Counted from the first letter of the stretch, positions 31,304 through 43,406 are shown. The stretch is 64,000 bases of DNA from Candidula unifasciata (GCA_905116865.2 CAJHNH020008433.1:161001-225000), one strand, 5' to 3'. The notes: generated by a model from the letters alone, not told the origin. Translations and numbers: made by a program.

Positions 31304-33876
31304 GTGTTCTGTCAGTTATTTCTGATACAGATGTCCTTCCATACCATGATACCAGACTATTGTTCTGTCAGTTATTTCTGATACAGAAGTCCTTCCATAC
31401 CATGATGCCAGACTATTGTTCTGTCAGTTTGTTCTGATACAGTTGTCCTTCCATACCATGATACCAGACTATTGTTCTGTCAGTTTGTTCTGATACAGTT
31501 GTCCTTCCATACCATAATGCCAGACTATTGTTCTGTCAGTTATTTCTGATACAGAAGTCCTTTCATACCATGATACCAGACTATTGTTCTGTCAGTTGTT
31601 TCTGATACAGAAGTCCTTCCATACCATGATGCCAGACTATTGTTTTGTCAGTTTGTTCTGATACAGTTGTCCTTCCATACCATAATGCCAGACTATTGTT
31701 CTGTCAGTTATTTCTGATACAGAAGTCCTTCCATACCATGATGCCAGACTATTGTTCTGTCAGTTTGTTCTGATACAGATGTCCTTCCATACCATGATGC
31801 CAGACTATTGTTCTGTCAGTTATTTCTGATACAGATGTCCTTCCATACCAAAATGCCAGACTATTGTTCTGTCAGTTATTTCTTATACAGATGTCCTTTC
31901 ATACCATGACGCCAGACTATCATTATGTCAGTTATTTATAATACAGATGTCCTTCCATACCATGATGCCAGACTATTGTTCTGTCAGTTTGTTCTGATAC
32001 AGATGTCCTTCCATACCATGATGCCAGACTATTGTTCTGTCAGTTTGTTCTGATACAGATGTCCTTCCATACCATGATGCCAGACTATCATTCTGTCAAT
32101 TATTTCTGATACAGATGTCCTTTCATACTATGACACCAGACTATCATTATGTCAGTTATTTATAATACAGATGTCCTTCCATACTGTGATATCAGACTAT
32201 CATACTGTCAGTTATTTCTGATACAGATGTCCTTCCATACCATGATGTCAGACTATTGTTCTGTCAGTTATTTCTGATACAGATGTCCTTTCATACCATG
32301 ATCCAAGACTATTATTATGTTAGTTATTTCTGATTCAGATGTCCTTCCATACTGTGAAATCAGACTATCATTATGTCAGTTATTTCTGATACAGATGTCC
32401 TTCCATACTGTGATGCCAGACTATCATTATGTTAGTTATTTCTGATTCAGATGTCCTTCCATACTGTAAAATCAGACTATCATTCTGTCAATTATTTCTG
32501 ATACAGATGTCCTTCCATACCATGACGCCAGACTATCATTATGTCAGTTATTTCTGATACAGATGTCCGTCCATACCATGATACCAGACTATTGTTCTGT
32601 CAGTTTGTTCTGATACAGATGTCCTTTCATACCATGACGCCAGACTATTGTTCTGTCAGTTTGTTCTGATACAGATGTCCTTTCATACCATGACGCCAGA
32701 CTATCATAATGTCAGTTATTTATAATACAGATGTCCTTCCATACCATGATGCCAGACTATTGTTCTGTCAGTTTGTTCTGATACAGATGTCCTTCCATAC
32801 CATGATGCCAGACTATTGTTCTGTCAGTTTGTTCTGATACAGATGTCCTTCCATACCATCATGCCAGACTATTTTTCTGTCAGTTTGTTCTGATACAGAT
32901 GTCCTTCCATACCATGATGCCAGACTATCATTCTGTCAGTTATTTATAATACAGATGTCCTTCCATACTGTGATATCAGACTATCATACTGTCAGTTATT
33001 TCTGATACAGATGTCCTTCCATACTGTGATATCAGACTATCATACTGTCAGTTATTTCTGATACAGATGTCCTTCCATACCATGATGCCAGACTATTGTT
33101 CTGTCAGTTATTTCTGATACAGATGTCCTTTCATACCATGATCCAAGACTATTATTATGTTAGTTATTTCTGATTCAGATGTCCTTCCATACTGTGAAAT
33201 CAGACTATCATTATGTCAGTTATTTCTGATATAGATGTCCTTCCATACTGTGATGCCAGACTATTATTATGTTTATTTCTGATTCAGGTGTCCTTCCATA
33301 CCATGATGCCAGACTATTGTTCTGTCAGTTATTTCTGATACAGATGTCCTTCCATACCATGACGCCAGACTATCATTATATCAGTTATTTCTGATACAGA
33401 TGTCCTTCCATACCATGATGCCAGACTATCATTATGTCAGTTATTTCTGATACAGATGTCCTTCCATACCATGACGCCAGACTATCATTATGTCGGTTAT
33501 TTCTGATACAGATGTCCTTTCATACCATGATGCCAGACTATCATTATGTCAGTTATTTCTGATTCACATGTCCTTCCATGCCAGGATGCCAGACTATCTT
33601 TCTGTGAGTTATTTCTGATAGAGATGTCCTTCCATACTGTAAAACAGACTATCATTATGTCAGTTATTTCTGATACAGATGTCCTTCCATACTGTAAAAC
33701 AGACTATCATTATGTCAGTTATTTCTGATTCAGATGTCCTTCCATGCCATGATGCCAGACTATATTTCTGTCAGTTATTTCTGATACAGATGTCATTCCA
33801 TACCATGATGCTAGACTATATTTCTGTCAGTTATTTCTGATACAGATGTCATTCCATGCCATGATGCCAGACTATC
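31304..33876 (+). repeat. 56-bp satellite array, about 46 units, with higher-order structure
   Basis: Units read TGTCAGTTATTTCTGATACA then GATGTCCTTCCATACCATGA and TGCCAGACTAT. Sub-types carry TTTGTTCTGATAC, ATTCAGATGTCC or ACTGTGAAATCAG. Sub-type order repeats at 840 bp (15 units): about 31.95-32.44 kb matches 32.79-33.28 kb. The array is not coding. Confidence 0.97.
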
Positions 33877-34027
33877 CGACATCTACTCACCTGGTCTCCC
33901 TCTGCCTCCCTTCACAGACAACCCCACCCAAAAACTGAACTGACTTACAGTAATCTTTTACCATTCTTACATCAGGACAAGAAGTGTGGATTCTCTCGTT
34001 CTGACCATATCTCAGCTTGGCACCCAC

Positions 34028-34450
34028 AGTAGTGTGCGATCGGGAGATGTATCGCACACTTGCCAAGTATCCAGCAGATATGTTTGTGAATGTCAGTCCT
34101 TCACACATACACACAGTGTTCTGTGTTCTTTGGCCGTCTCCGCTCATTGACAATGTAGTGTGCGATCGGGAGATGTATCGCACACTTGCCAAGTATCCAG
34201 CAGATATGTTTGTGAATATCAGTCCTTCACACCAGCACACACGGTTCTGTGTTCCATGGTAGTCTCCGCTCACTGACAATTACATGTAGTGAGCCATCGG
34301 GAGATATATTGTATTGACAGTTCACTGTAGTGTGCTGTCGGGAGATGTATCGCACACTTGCCAAGTATCCAGGGGATATGTTTGTGAATGTCAGTCCTTC
34401 ACACATACACACAGAGTTCTGTGTTCCATGGCCGTCTACGCTCATTGACT
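34028..34450 (+). repeat. ~126-bp tandem repeats each with a perfect 9-bp hairpin
   Basis: Units start at about 34031, 34157 and 34329 and contain GTGTGCGAT and ATCGCACAC separated by 10 bases, then TTGCCAAGTATCCAG and GTCAGTCCTTCACAC. The third unit has GTGTGCTGT on the left arm. A diverged piece at 34289 (GAGCCATCGGGAGATATA) lies between the second and third units. Confidence 0.9.
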
Positions 34451-34796
34451 ACTGTTTACATTCACAACCCGTCAGCACAACATGGATGCCCGTGTGTACC
34501 CATGCTTCACAAAGCCCTGGCCTCATTAACTCTTTACACACCTCAGTGACTTTCGCATACAACAGGTAATGAGTTATGTTTATGGGTTAATTGTTTTTAA
34601 ATCTTCTGTCCATGGCGTTCATTAGACATCTCTGCAGCTTCCACATAATTTTCTTTCAATCGACTGACTGTTCAGCGTTTTGCCTGGGTGTTGGGCTCGA
34701 AACATAGGATTATCAGATCATCGTCAAGTGCCTTATTGACTATCGTAGGCGACCATGTCTTTCCACAACCTGCAATTTCCAACTGTTGGTGTGCTG

Positions 34797-35034
34797 ACAC
34801 CCCTCCATGCCACTGACGCCCCTCCATGCCACTGACACCCTCCATGCCACTGACAACCCTCCATGCCACTGACAACCCTCCATGTCATTGACAACCTTCC
34901 ATGCCACTGACAACCCTCCATGCCACTGACAACCCTCCATGCCACTGACAACCCTCCATGCCACTGACAACCCTCCATGTCACTGACAACCCTCCATGCC
35001 ACTGACAACCCTCCATGCCACTGACAACCCTCCA
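34797..35034 (+). repeat. 19-bp minisatellite, about 12-13 copies
   Basis: Unit CCATGCCACTGACAACCCT with variants CCATGTCATTG and ACGCCCCT. As 19 is not a multiple of three and the unit has no stop on the minus strand, all three minus frames stay open; these are not genes. Confidence 0.95.
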
Positions 35035-35454
35035 ATACTTTTCATCGGAGCTTACAGCCGATGAACAAAGAAGAAGGTGAAGGTGCTCAAACACATAGGC
35101 CTAACTACAGGACCAGCATGTTATCAGTTGCGCCATCTTGGCCTCCTGTAAACAAAGATACAGGTGCGCTATTTATCCAAGATGAATGACCTTAGTGCGG
35201 ATCACGCTGGCTGCTGATTAGCCTCTGCCAGACCATCGCCTCTTTCTACCCTTCACAACTATTCCAAACACGCCGTTGTCTCAACTGAGAATGTCCGCCT
35301 CCCCCCTCATTAAGAGGTTGAGATTTCCGATCTCCTTTCTGCTGGCTCCTGAAGTCAACATTTGTTTCAAAGGTTCTGAGATTTCCACTTTGAGGCCGCA
35401 CAACTGGACCGAAAATAGGCAGGTTCCTCTCGGCAGAATCGCTACACATCACAT

Positions 35455-35761
35455 CAGAAATCGTAAGATTGAGAATAAATACAAGGAAAACTAAGATCAT
35501 GACAAACAGTCCAAACCAACAACCAGTGACAATAAATAACCAAACACTTGAAAATGTAGAACGTTTAACATATCTTGGCAGTGTGGTGTCCCTACTGGGA
35601 CAGGAGAAGACATACCGTCATGCCTGAACAAAGCTAGAACTGCTTTTGGAAGGATGAGGCAAATATGTAAATCCAACAGTTACTGCAGAGGAACGAAACT
35701 CCGACTCTACAAGAGCATCATTTTGCCAATTCTTCTTTATGGAGCAGAATGCTGGAGAATG

Positions 35762-35796
<35 letters not shown>

Positions 35797-36175
35797 ATGC
35801 ACACAAGCTGTCCCCTTTCACTACACATGTCTACGAAGAATTATCAAAATTTTCTGGCCAGCTACAATCTGAAACACTTAACTACTTCAAGTCATAAACC
35901 AAGAAACTCTAGACAGTATGATATCCAAGAAAAAAATTTAAATTGTTTAGCAACGTTATGAGTATAAATCCTAATATACTGCCAAAACAGCTCTCACATA
36001 GATACCAGAGGGAAAGAGAAAAAAGGGGAGCCCAAAAACAACATGGAGACGAACAGTGGAAAGTGACCTGAATACGGCATCCCTGACGTGGAAAACTGCA
36101 TTGAAGATTGCACAGAACAGGAAAGCATAGAAAGTACTGTCTAAATCCTCATGTGCCGCTGGGCATAAAGAGAAC
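35455..36175 (+). pseudogene. LINE relic (RT C-terminal half) with a CA microsatellite inside
   Basis: LRINTRKTKIMTNSPNQQPV and ERLTYLGSVVS, then after a frameshift MRQICKSNSYCRGTKLRLYK and SIILPILLYGAECWRM, match the RT thumb region ('YLGS', 'LY..I...LLYG.E.W'). A (CA)n run at 35763-35789 interrupts the frame directly after ECWRM. Later frames give LRRIIKIFWPATI and a GEPKNNMETNS-like segment. Confidence 0.75.
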
Positions 36176-36223
36176 TGATGATGATGAAATGGGGGTGAGC
36201 GGAGGAATTAACAGTTCGCCACG

Positions 36224-36690
36224 GTGTGGAAAGAAAGATACAACAGGGAGGACCATAGGATCTGGTCAGTAATATTCTCCTTCTTCGTGTTTTTCATCTT
36301 ACACCCGAGAAAAGTTCAATTTGTTCGTCTATATCTGGACTTTCCACCGGGGAACGCCGGTGTGTTGGGAAATGAACAAGCGGACAGACTGGCTGGCTCT
36401 GCACAACTTGGTGGAATACTGATACATTATAAGGCAGACGTGGTTAGTGCCTTGTGGGAGAGCGTGTACAGTTCGGAGGAACAGATGAATCACCACAGTC
36501 TGGTGAGATCGATGCAGCGGGGAGTGACGAGAGGTTCTAGTAGATGCTCGAGGCTCAGAGGAAAGGCAAGACGGACGTTTAATCAGAATGCTACTGGCAC
36601 CATTAGTATCGGAACTCTTTGTTGGCTGCTGAAGACGGGGACGAAGCGCTAATGGGAATGCCCCGAGTGCTGTGATGTCGGTTCTTGAAT
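36224..36690 (+). pseudogene. LINE relic, RNase H domain end
   Basis: DFPPGNAGVLGNEQADRLAG resembles the RNase H end motif 'H.G..GNE.AD.LA'. It is followed by SAQLGGILIHYKADVVSALW, RLRGKARRTFNQNATGTISI and GTLCWLLKTGT. This lineage differs from the LINE at 2.1-5.0 kb and shares its sequence with relics at 36955-37660 and, reversed, 39720-39965. Confidence 0.75.
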
Positions 36691-36713
36691 CAAATCAAAT
36701 CAAAATCAAATCT

Positions 36714-36960
36714 CCTGGACTTTCGTCTTGTTCCAGAACTTGGAGTTTACTAGCACATCTTCTTAACAGATTTGGCCTTTTTTTTTAAAGTGCAGACTCT
36801 TGGTTTCTCGCCTCTCAGGCAGATACACAGTGACTTCAGAAAAACTCCCCTAATTAGTTGCCTTTTACTACATGCTTCTAAGAGGCAGCGGGTAATCCCG
36901 CCCCCCCCCCCCACCACACACACACACACCTCCACAAGGGGACCTTAGAACCAACCCTGG
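36714..36960 (-). repeat. SINE family A, antisense copy lacking the tail
   Basis: GTCTTGTTCCAGAACTTGGA, CGCCTCTCAGGCAGATACAC, TAGTTGCCTTTTACTACATG and AGGCAGCGGGTAATCCCGCC follow the family-A order, with a C run and CACACACA at the head side. Confidence 0.8.
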
Positions 36961-37660
36961 TGTAGGTGTTCAACGCCCAGAGGAAAGACAAGAAGCTCAT
37001 ATCCAGACTCTGGTATATAAACAGACTGTATCAGGCACCATTAGTATTGGAAGTCAGTCAAACAAAAGAGCTTGTTGGGTTGTTAAAAAAAAAAAGACCA
37101 ACCGGAGCGGATTTAATCTCATTAGGGCATCAAAAGCAATTAAAGCGCTTTAGTCAAGGAAAGCAGCCGCAAGCAACAGATTTACCAGCCGCTATCTTTT
37201 TCAGAAGTCAAAACACTCATTGAGAGAAAATCATAAACAAACTAGAAAACAAACACACTTTACAATCAAGAAAAAGATTCCTTCATCGCCTGAACAAAAC
37301 ATCACAAAGTCACAATTGTCTTCTTACGTGCTGGACACCGCAAATTCAACAAACATTCATATAATTTAGATAGTCAAACGAACTCTGTCAGTTTCTTCGT
37401 GCTGAACATACACCAGAACATGTCATGCAAGTCTGTCCTCCTCTGGGGGAGCTGCGCACACACAGCAGACCTGACAACTAAGTTTTTGGGGAAACCTAAG
37501 AGACCTTGAGATGACATCCCAGTTTTTGGCCCACGTTGGATTAAATTACCAGAGATCGCCGAAGAAGAATAAGTATTGGAACTCCACGCTGGCTGCTGAA
37601 TATGGCGGATGAGTGTTTATGTGAATGTCTTCAGCGCTGCGGTGTCGATTGTTATCACAA
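36955..37660 (+). pseudogene. LINE relic (RNase H lineage) split by a second LINE
   Basis: Left part 36955-37052 and right part 37572-37660 join in register with the relic at 36540-36680: ...CACCATTAGTATTGGAA continues at 37572 with AGTATTGGAACTCCACGCTG, GCTGCTGAATATGG and GCTGCGGTGTCGATTGTT. The residues match SIGTLCWLL of the sister relic. Confidence 0.75.
37053..37571 (+). mobile_element. 5'-truncated LINE nested in another LINE, 10-bp target duplication
   Basis: The insert has diverged C-terminal residues of the RT/RNase-H LINE: VFLRAGHRKFNKHSYN, then RAEHTPEHVMQVCPPLGELR, which parallels TTEHVLQDCPLF.PLR of the copy at 2.1-5.0 kb. It ends GATCGCCGAAGAAGAATA, the GAA-rich LINE tail. AGTATTGGAA flanks it at 37043-37052 and 37572-37581. 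Confidence 0.82.
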
Positions 37661-37819
37661 CGCACATACTAGCTTCAGACTTTTCGTATAAGAGAAAAAA
37701 AGAAAAAAAGAAAAAAGGAAGTGGGCGCACAAAAATATATCCCACACAATCAACGCACGGCAAGACTTTATCTTCAACGTCATCTATAATGCAAATAGGC
37801 TCCAAGTTCGCACGAGTGG

Positions 37820-38260
37820 GACAGAGCACTTAATAATGATTAAAATATTAATCATCATCCTCAAGTGCTTTGCCAGCTGAAGTAGGCGTTTATGCATCTT
37901 CACAGATCTCGGTCTTTGGTGTTCTGGATAAATTCCATTATTATATTTCGCCATGCAACTGTCTTTAAAGCTATCCACCATAATTTCTCTTGGTCTGTCT
38001 CTGCCTCTTCTACCAGTAATGTTTCCAGTCGTTACGATATTATCCAGTGCTATTTTTCGCATCAGATGATCAAATAGCGTTGTCTCCTTCTCATTGTTGT
38101 TTACAATATTCTACTTTCATGTGCCATTTCCAGGTAATCATTATTAGTTATTTTGGCAGTCCAAGATATTCGCAACATGCTTCTCAAGAACCGCATCTCA
38201 GTTGCCCCAAAACTCTTTTTTATTTGTCCGCTCACATTCCAAGATTCACTGCCATGCAAC
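37820..38260 (-). pseudogene. LINE relic, C-terminal region
   Basis: The minus strand reads MRKIALDNIVTTGNITGRRG then RDRPREIMVDSFKDS, the 'L..IVTTGKI.GKRGRGRPR' block. A related sequence lies at 45330-45592 on the same strand (GTAGGCGYTTATGCATCTTC-like blocks, TGACATTCCAAGATTTGCTG). Confidence 0.65.
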
Positions 38261-38264
38261 AGAA

Positions 38265-39370
38265 GAGGATCGATATGCAAGGGTGTGACGACGAATACCT
38301 TGATTTAGTTTTTTACTTGTGAAAAATACCTTGCCAATGTGTATAAAAAGGCATGCTCACACAAAACTGGCCTCATTTTTGGCTTCCGGGCCGAACCCGC
38401 AGGAGACTCACCCAGCTGTTGTGGCTCTGCAAACTGGGCTAGACAGCGTGGGTACGAGCGACTGTAGGGGAAGGCCAGTTGCCTGGCCGATTTCATGATG
38501 GTGGTAAGTTTTCTATAGTTAGCCCTGAATTTGTCTCTGTGTGGAGATATCTCAGTGCGTATCATTGCCCGAAGATAGTTCCTTTTATTAGTGAAGTGCT
38601 TGGCACGTTGAGGACCGTTAATGATGTATGATTTATAGACAGCGCTTAGTATTGTCTTATGTTCAGTGAACAGATGTTCAATGTGATAATTATAGTTCCT
38701 GTTGTTTTGATTCAGATTAGATCTTGTGGCTAGTGTGCCTAGTTATTTATCACTGCTAATTTGATTTTACTATAAGGTCTCATATCTGGGCTAGAACACT
38801 TCTGTTTCTAGTTCCCGCCTAACGAATTATCTTGTTCTTTATTTTTCCTAGTATTTAGGGTATTTTTGCTTCTAGTATTTATATACCATTTCAGTATAAA
38901 ATGTATAAACAATAATGAAAGTAATGAAAGATCAGAAACAAATAATATACGAAATGATTGTCCTGCTGTGCCATTATATGTGTGCCATATAAAATGTCCC
39001 AGCATTATACGCCACTTATAGCCCTAAAAAATGGCTTCTGCATTGTCAGTGCGATCAAAGGATACAGATCCAAATACTATCCTGACCGGGGACGAAGTCG
39101 TCTACTGGCGAGCAAATGGGCAACAGTTTGCTATCAAGTTGAGGTGCGTTTAGAAGCGACATCATATCACTCAGAAGATTCACTTAAGCGTTCCAACCCC
39201 ATCTTCAGCAGCCAGCGAGCGCATGGTTCTCATTCCGTGTAATACCAGTCTGATTGTATCTATGTCTTGGCTTTGCCCTGAATGTTTAGTGTCAGCCTGT
39301 TCTTCGAGTGACTTTCCGCTGTACCATCCTCTCTAGACTAGGATAATATATTTGAGCACACTTTGACATC
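38265..39370. other. Non-coding region with a small LINE fragment
   Basis: No gene. At 39180-39225 the sequence CCCATCTTCAGCAGCCAGCG is the reverse complement of the end of the RNase-H LINE lineage also seen at 39745. Confidence 0.5.
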
Positions 39371-39371
39371 G

Positions 39372-39645
39372 GGGCGTCCGTGGCTTAAACATTGCCAGTC
39401 CGACTCGTAATTCTTACGCACCGTGATCGAATCCCACTGCTGGCTGTGTGGATTTTCACCATGGTACGGAGCGTCGCAGCTGGACCCTTAAATGGTTACC
39501 ATGATGTACGTCCTGTGGAAGTAAAGACAGCCTTCGTAATGCTGACCACATTACTCACCTAGTGCCGATTGGTCTGTAAAAATATGGGTGCTCTTTCCAT
39601 ATTCCCGATGCGCCTAAAGGAGTGCACAGGACCTTTACTTTAAAT
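39372..39645 (+). repeat. tRNA-derived SINE family B, full-length copy
   Basis: Head GGGGCGTCCGTGGCTTAAAC with B box GTGATCGAATCCC, then ATGGTTACCATGATGTACGT, CCTGTGGAAGTAAAGACAGC, ATGCTGACCACATTACTCAC, TGCCGATTGGTCTGTAAAAA and ATGCGCCTAAAGG. It defines the family together with 41695-41935 and 61225-61505. Confidence 0.82.
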
Positions 39646-39719
39646 TTTTTTAAAAACTTTATTGACAGTACACTTGACTGACAGCTATTGACGAAGATGG
39701 ACTACAGGAGTTGAGTACT

Positions 39720-39965
39720 CGGGGCATTACCATAAGCGCTCCGTCCCCATCTTCAGCAGCCAGCGCAGAGTTCCAATACCAATGGTACCAGTAGCATTCT
39801 GATTATTCGTCTGTCTTCCCTGTCATCTGAGCGTCAAATATGGTGATCCGTTGCTCCTCTGAACTGTACACGTTCTCCGACAAGGTCCTACGTCTGCATT
39901 ATCAAGCATTAGTATTCCACCCAGTTGTGCAGAGCCAACCAGTCTGTCCTTCGTCTCATTTCCAA
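39720..39965 (-). pseudogene. LINE relic, RNase H end (same lineage as 36224-36690)
   Basis: On the minus strand it reads AGVFGNETKDRLVGSAQLGG then ILMLDNADV, matching AGVLGNEQADRLAGSAQLGG at 36.36 kb. The sequence ends with the SIGTLRWLLKMGT-type segment. Confidence 0.75.
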
Positions 39966-40084
39966 ACACACCGGCATACCCAGAAAAAATGGAAAGGCGT
40001 CAGGAAAAAAAGAAGAAAATATTTTGATAGAACTCATATGTTTTATTCGCCACTAGCTCAAATAATTTCCGTTATTTTCTTGTA

Positions 40085-40265
40085 AATTCTTCTTCTGCCT
40101 TTCTAGCCCCTAACGGAGCACAGGCCCTCAACCAACTCCCGCCAAGTCGTTTTATCCTTTGTTATAGTATGCAGCTCTCCCCATGTCCTCCCCATCTTTT
40201 TAACTTCATTCTCCAGCTCCCTTCCCATGTGTTGTTTTTCGGCCAACCTTTATTCCTATGCCCCT
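40085..40265 (-). pseudogene. LINE relic, extreme C-terminus
   Basis: The minus strand encodes KKMGRTWGELHTITKDKTTW then RELVEGLCSVRG and a stop, similar to the 'W..L...A.DR..WR..V..LC' end of LINE RT proteins. A GAA-rich tail follows toward 40085. Confidence 0.65.
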
Positions 40266-40463
40266 GTGGGTTCCAATGCAAAGACATTCTAGTTAAATTC
40301 TTGTAGAAAAATGTTTAAATCTTTGTTATTTTAATGTTAAACACCCCCCCCCCCTTTAAAAAAAAAAAAAAAAAAAAAAGGGAAATTCTAGAGTTTAGAG
40401 AAAGTCCAATATTCTAGTGGCTGGGATTATGATCTTTTTGAGCATCCTAGCCTCAGAGACGCA

Positions 40464-41611
40464 GGCTAACCCTAACCTTACTCTAACCCTAACTCTAACT
40501 CTAACCCTAACTCTTACTCTAACCCTAATCCTAACTCTAACCCTAACTCTAACCCTAACTCTAACTCTAACCCTAATCCTAACTCTAACCCTAACTCTAA
40601 CCCTAACTCTAACTCTAACCCTAACCCTAGCTCTAACTATTACTCTAACCCTAATCCTAACTCTAACCCTAACTCTAACTCTAACGCTAACCCTAACTCT
40701 AACCCTAACTCTAACCCTAACTCTAACCCTAACTGTAACTCTAACCCTAACTCTAACCCTAACCTAACTCTAACCCTAACCCTAACTCTAACCCTAACCT
40801 GACTCTAACCTTAATCCTAACTCTAACCCTAACCCGAACTCTAGCCCTAACCTAACTCTAACCCTAATCCTAAATCTAACCCTAACCTAACTATAACCCT
40901 AACCCTAACTCTAACCCTAACTCTAACCCGAACTCTAACCCTAACTCTAACCCTAACTCTAACCCTAACTCTAACCCTAACTCTAACCCTAACTCTAACC
41001 CTAACTCTAACCCTAACCCTAACCCTAACTTTAACCCTAACTCTAACCCTAACCTAACTGTAACCCTAACATAACTCTAACCCTAACTCTAACCCTAACC
41101 CTAACTCTAACCCTAACCCTAACCTAACTCTAACCCTAACTCTAACCCTAACCCTAACCCTAACTCTAACCCTAACCCTAACCCTAACCCTAACTCTAAC
41201 CCTAACCCTAACCCTAACTCTAACCCTAACCCTAACCCTAACTCTAACCCTAACCCTAACTCTAACCCTAACCCTAACCCTAACCCTAACTCTAACCCTA
41301 ACCCTAACCCTAACCCTAACCCTAACTCTAACCCTAACCCTAACCCTAACCCTAACCCTAACTCTAACCATAACCCTAACCTAACTCTAACCCCAACTCT
41401 AACCCCAACTCTAACCCTAACCCTAACCCTAACCCTAACCTAACTCTAACCCTAACTCTAACCCTAACCCTAACTCTAACCCTAACCCTAACCCTAACTC
41501 TAACCCTAACCCTAACTCTAACCCTAACCCTAACTCTAACCCTAACCCTAACCCTAACTCTAACCCTAACCTAACTCTAACCCTAACCCTAACTCTAATC
41601 CTAACCTTAAT
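40464..41611 (-). repeat. Interstitial telomeric repeat block (TTAGGG / TTAGAG)
   Basis: About 1.15 kb of CCCTAA and CTCTAA units on the + strand, that is TTAGGG and TTAGAG on the minus strand. Many run as the 12-mer CCCTAACTCTAA. The left third has more variants (TCTTACTCTAACCC, CTAATCCTAA); 41160-41370 is the most regular. Ordinary repeats flank both sides. Confidence 0.97.
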
Positions 41612-41690
41612 ACCAGTCGTCCCTATGTGGGATGCAGTTTTTGGTTATTTGAAGCCCCACTCTGGCTTTTGCCGGGAGCCGCTGAATATA
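41612..41690 (-). repeat. Dispersed fragment GGCTTTTGCCGGGAGCC
   Basis: TTATTTGAAGCCCCACTCTG and GCTTTTGCC match, on the opposite strand, GCAAAAGTCAGGGTGGAGCT at 47582 and GCAAAAGCCAGGGTGTGGCT at 63445. It is a short dispersed repeat found beside repeat D in two of the three cases. Confidence 0.6.
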
Positions 41691-41694
41691 GTAA

Positions 41695-41935
41695 AGTAAA
41701 GGACCCCTTTCCGCGCCTTTAAGCGTATAGGGCATATAGGGCTAGACCTATTTTGTTATAGACCAATCGGCACAAGATGAGTGATGTGGTAAGCATCACG
41801 CCGGCCGCCTTCACTTCCCGGGACTGCACCCGGTACCCACTCAAGGCTGGGTCGACCTAAGAGCAAGGTCAGTTTTGAAAAAGTCCAGCTCCGCCAGGAA
41901 GCGAACCCACGACCTTCCGATCCGCGGCGAGGGTC
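41695..41935 (-). repeat. tRNA-derived SINE family B, full-length antisense copy
   Basis: The minus strand starts CCTCGCCGCGGATCGGAAGG, with GGTTCGCTTCC near the head as a B-box-like element, then the family-B body CACTCATCTTGTGCCGATTG and CTATATGCCCTATACGC. The right end adjoins repeat D at 41938. Confidence 0.75.
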
Positions 41936-41937
41936 CA

Positions 41938-42075
41938 CTGAATATAGCTGGACCATAAATATGGCTTAACGGCTGAAAGGTGTTTCTGAGACCTCTCCAC
42001 GGGTGATACTCATCCGCATGGTGGCACTTTGTGTCACCGGGTGTTTATCGTTTGTGTGATGTCCTGGTGGGGTAG
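41938..42075 (+). repeat. Dispersed repeat D, copy 2
   Basis: GAATATAGCTGGACCATAAA, ACGGCTGAAAGGTGTTTCTG, GGTGATACTCATCCGCATGG, GTGTTTATCGTTTGTGTGAT: very close to the copy at 17945-18082. Confidence 0.85.
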
Positions 42076-42320
42076 AACTTTCTACCTACCTTTATATTAG
42101 ACTTTAAAATAAAATGTACCACATGAAATTCTGCTAGTTTATGCAATAGTTGTAAAACAATATGACACATAGGAAACGAAATCTTTAATAATACTGTAAT
42201 GTTAGCTTTCTGGCCCTGCTTGGTGTTTAATCCAACCCCCTTGGGAACCCCCGGGCTGCAGTTTTCACATGCTTATGCCATCACATACACCATTCTGGTG
42301 TCGACGATAAATGATACATG

Positions 42321-42904
<584 letters not shown>

Positions 42905-43289
42905 CCGCATCCTCCTGCACTCCTCCCCCCCTCGTCCCAATTGTGTTCTTTTTATTGTTCTTCTTGTTCTTCTTCTTGTTCTTCTTTTTGTGGTTTTACT
43001 TATTTTTCTTTTTCCTCCTCCTTCTTCCCGTATGTTTGTATATTTGTATGTATGTTTGTGTGTATGCATGTTTGTTTGTGTGTATGTGTGTATGTATGTA
43101 TGCCTGTATGTGTATATGTATGCAATGTATGCATGTATGTGTGTAAGTGAGTGGGTGAGCGTGTGTATGTGGGTGTATGTATGCACGCGCGGGTTGTTGC
43201 ATGCACTTCACAACTCATGCTTTTGTGTTCTTTTATAATATTCATAATATGCATATCATCATATGATCATAACATGCTTTATTAGTAAA

Positions 43290-43406
43290 ATACAATTGCT
43301 GTGTGAAAGATGGTTGACTGGAAGGGCCGAATGTAAGACGGGCCTGAGTGCCCAATTTGTGACCCTTTGAAAATAAAGTTCGTTCGTTCGTTCGTTCGTT
43401 CGTTCG
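43290..43406 (+). repeat. (TTCG)n tract after an AATAAAG end
   Basis: GAAAATAAAGTTCGTTCGTT runs into seven TTCG units. An AATAAA-like motif followed by short repeats looks like the 3' end of a retrotransposed sequence, but no body was recognised upstream. Confidence 0.5.

Noticed and set aside
31304..33876. Regular repeats considered as a CRISPR array
   Set aside because: Units are contiguous with no unique spacers and the DNA is animal. The same applies to the 70-, 65-, 40-, 19- and 16-bp arrays.
34733..35094. Minus-strand frames with WHGGLSVAWRVVSGMEG repeats
   Set aside because: Three-phase reading of a 19-bp minisatellite.
40417..41371. Open frames of Leu-Thr and Arg-Val repeats
   Set aside because: Translation of the telomere-like CCCTAA/CTCTAA block.
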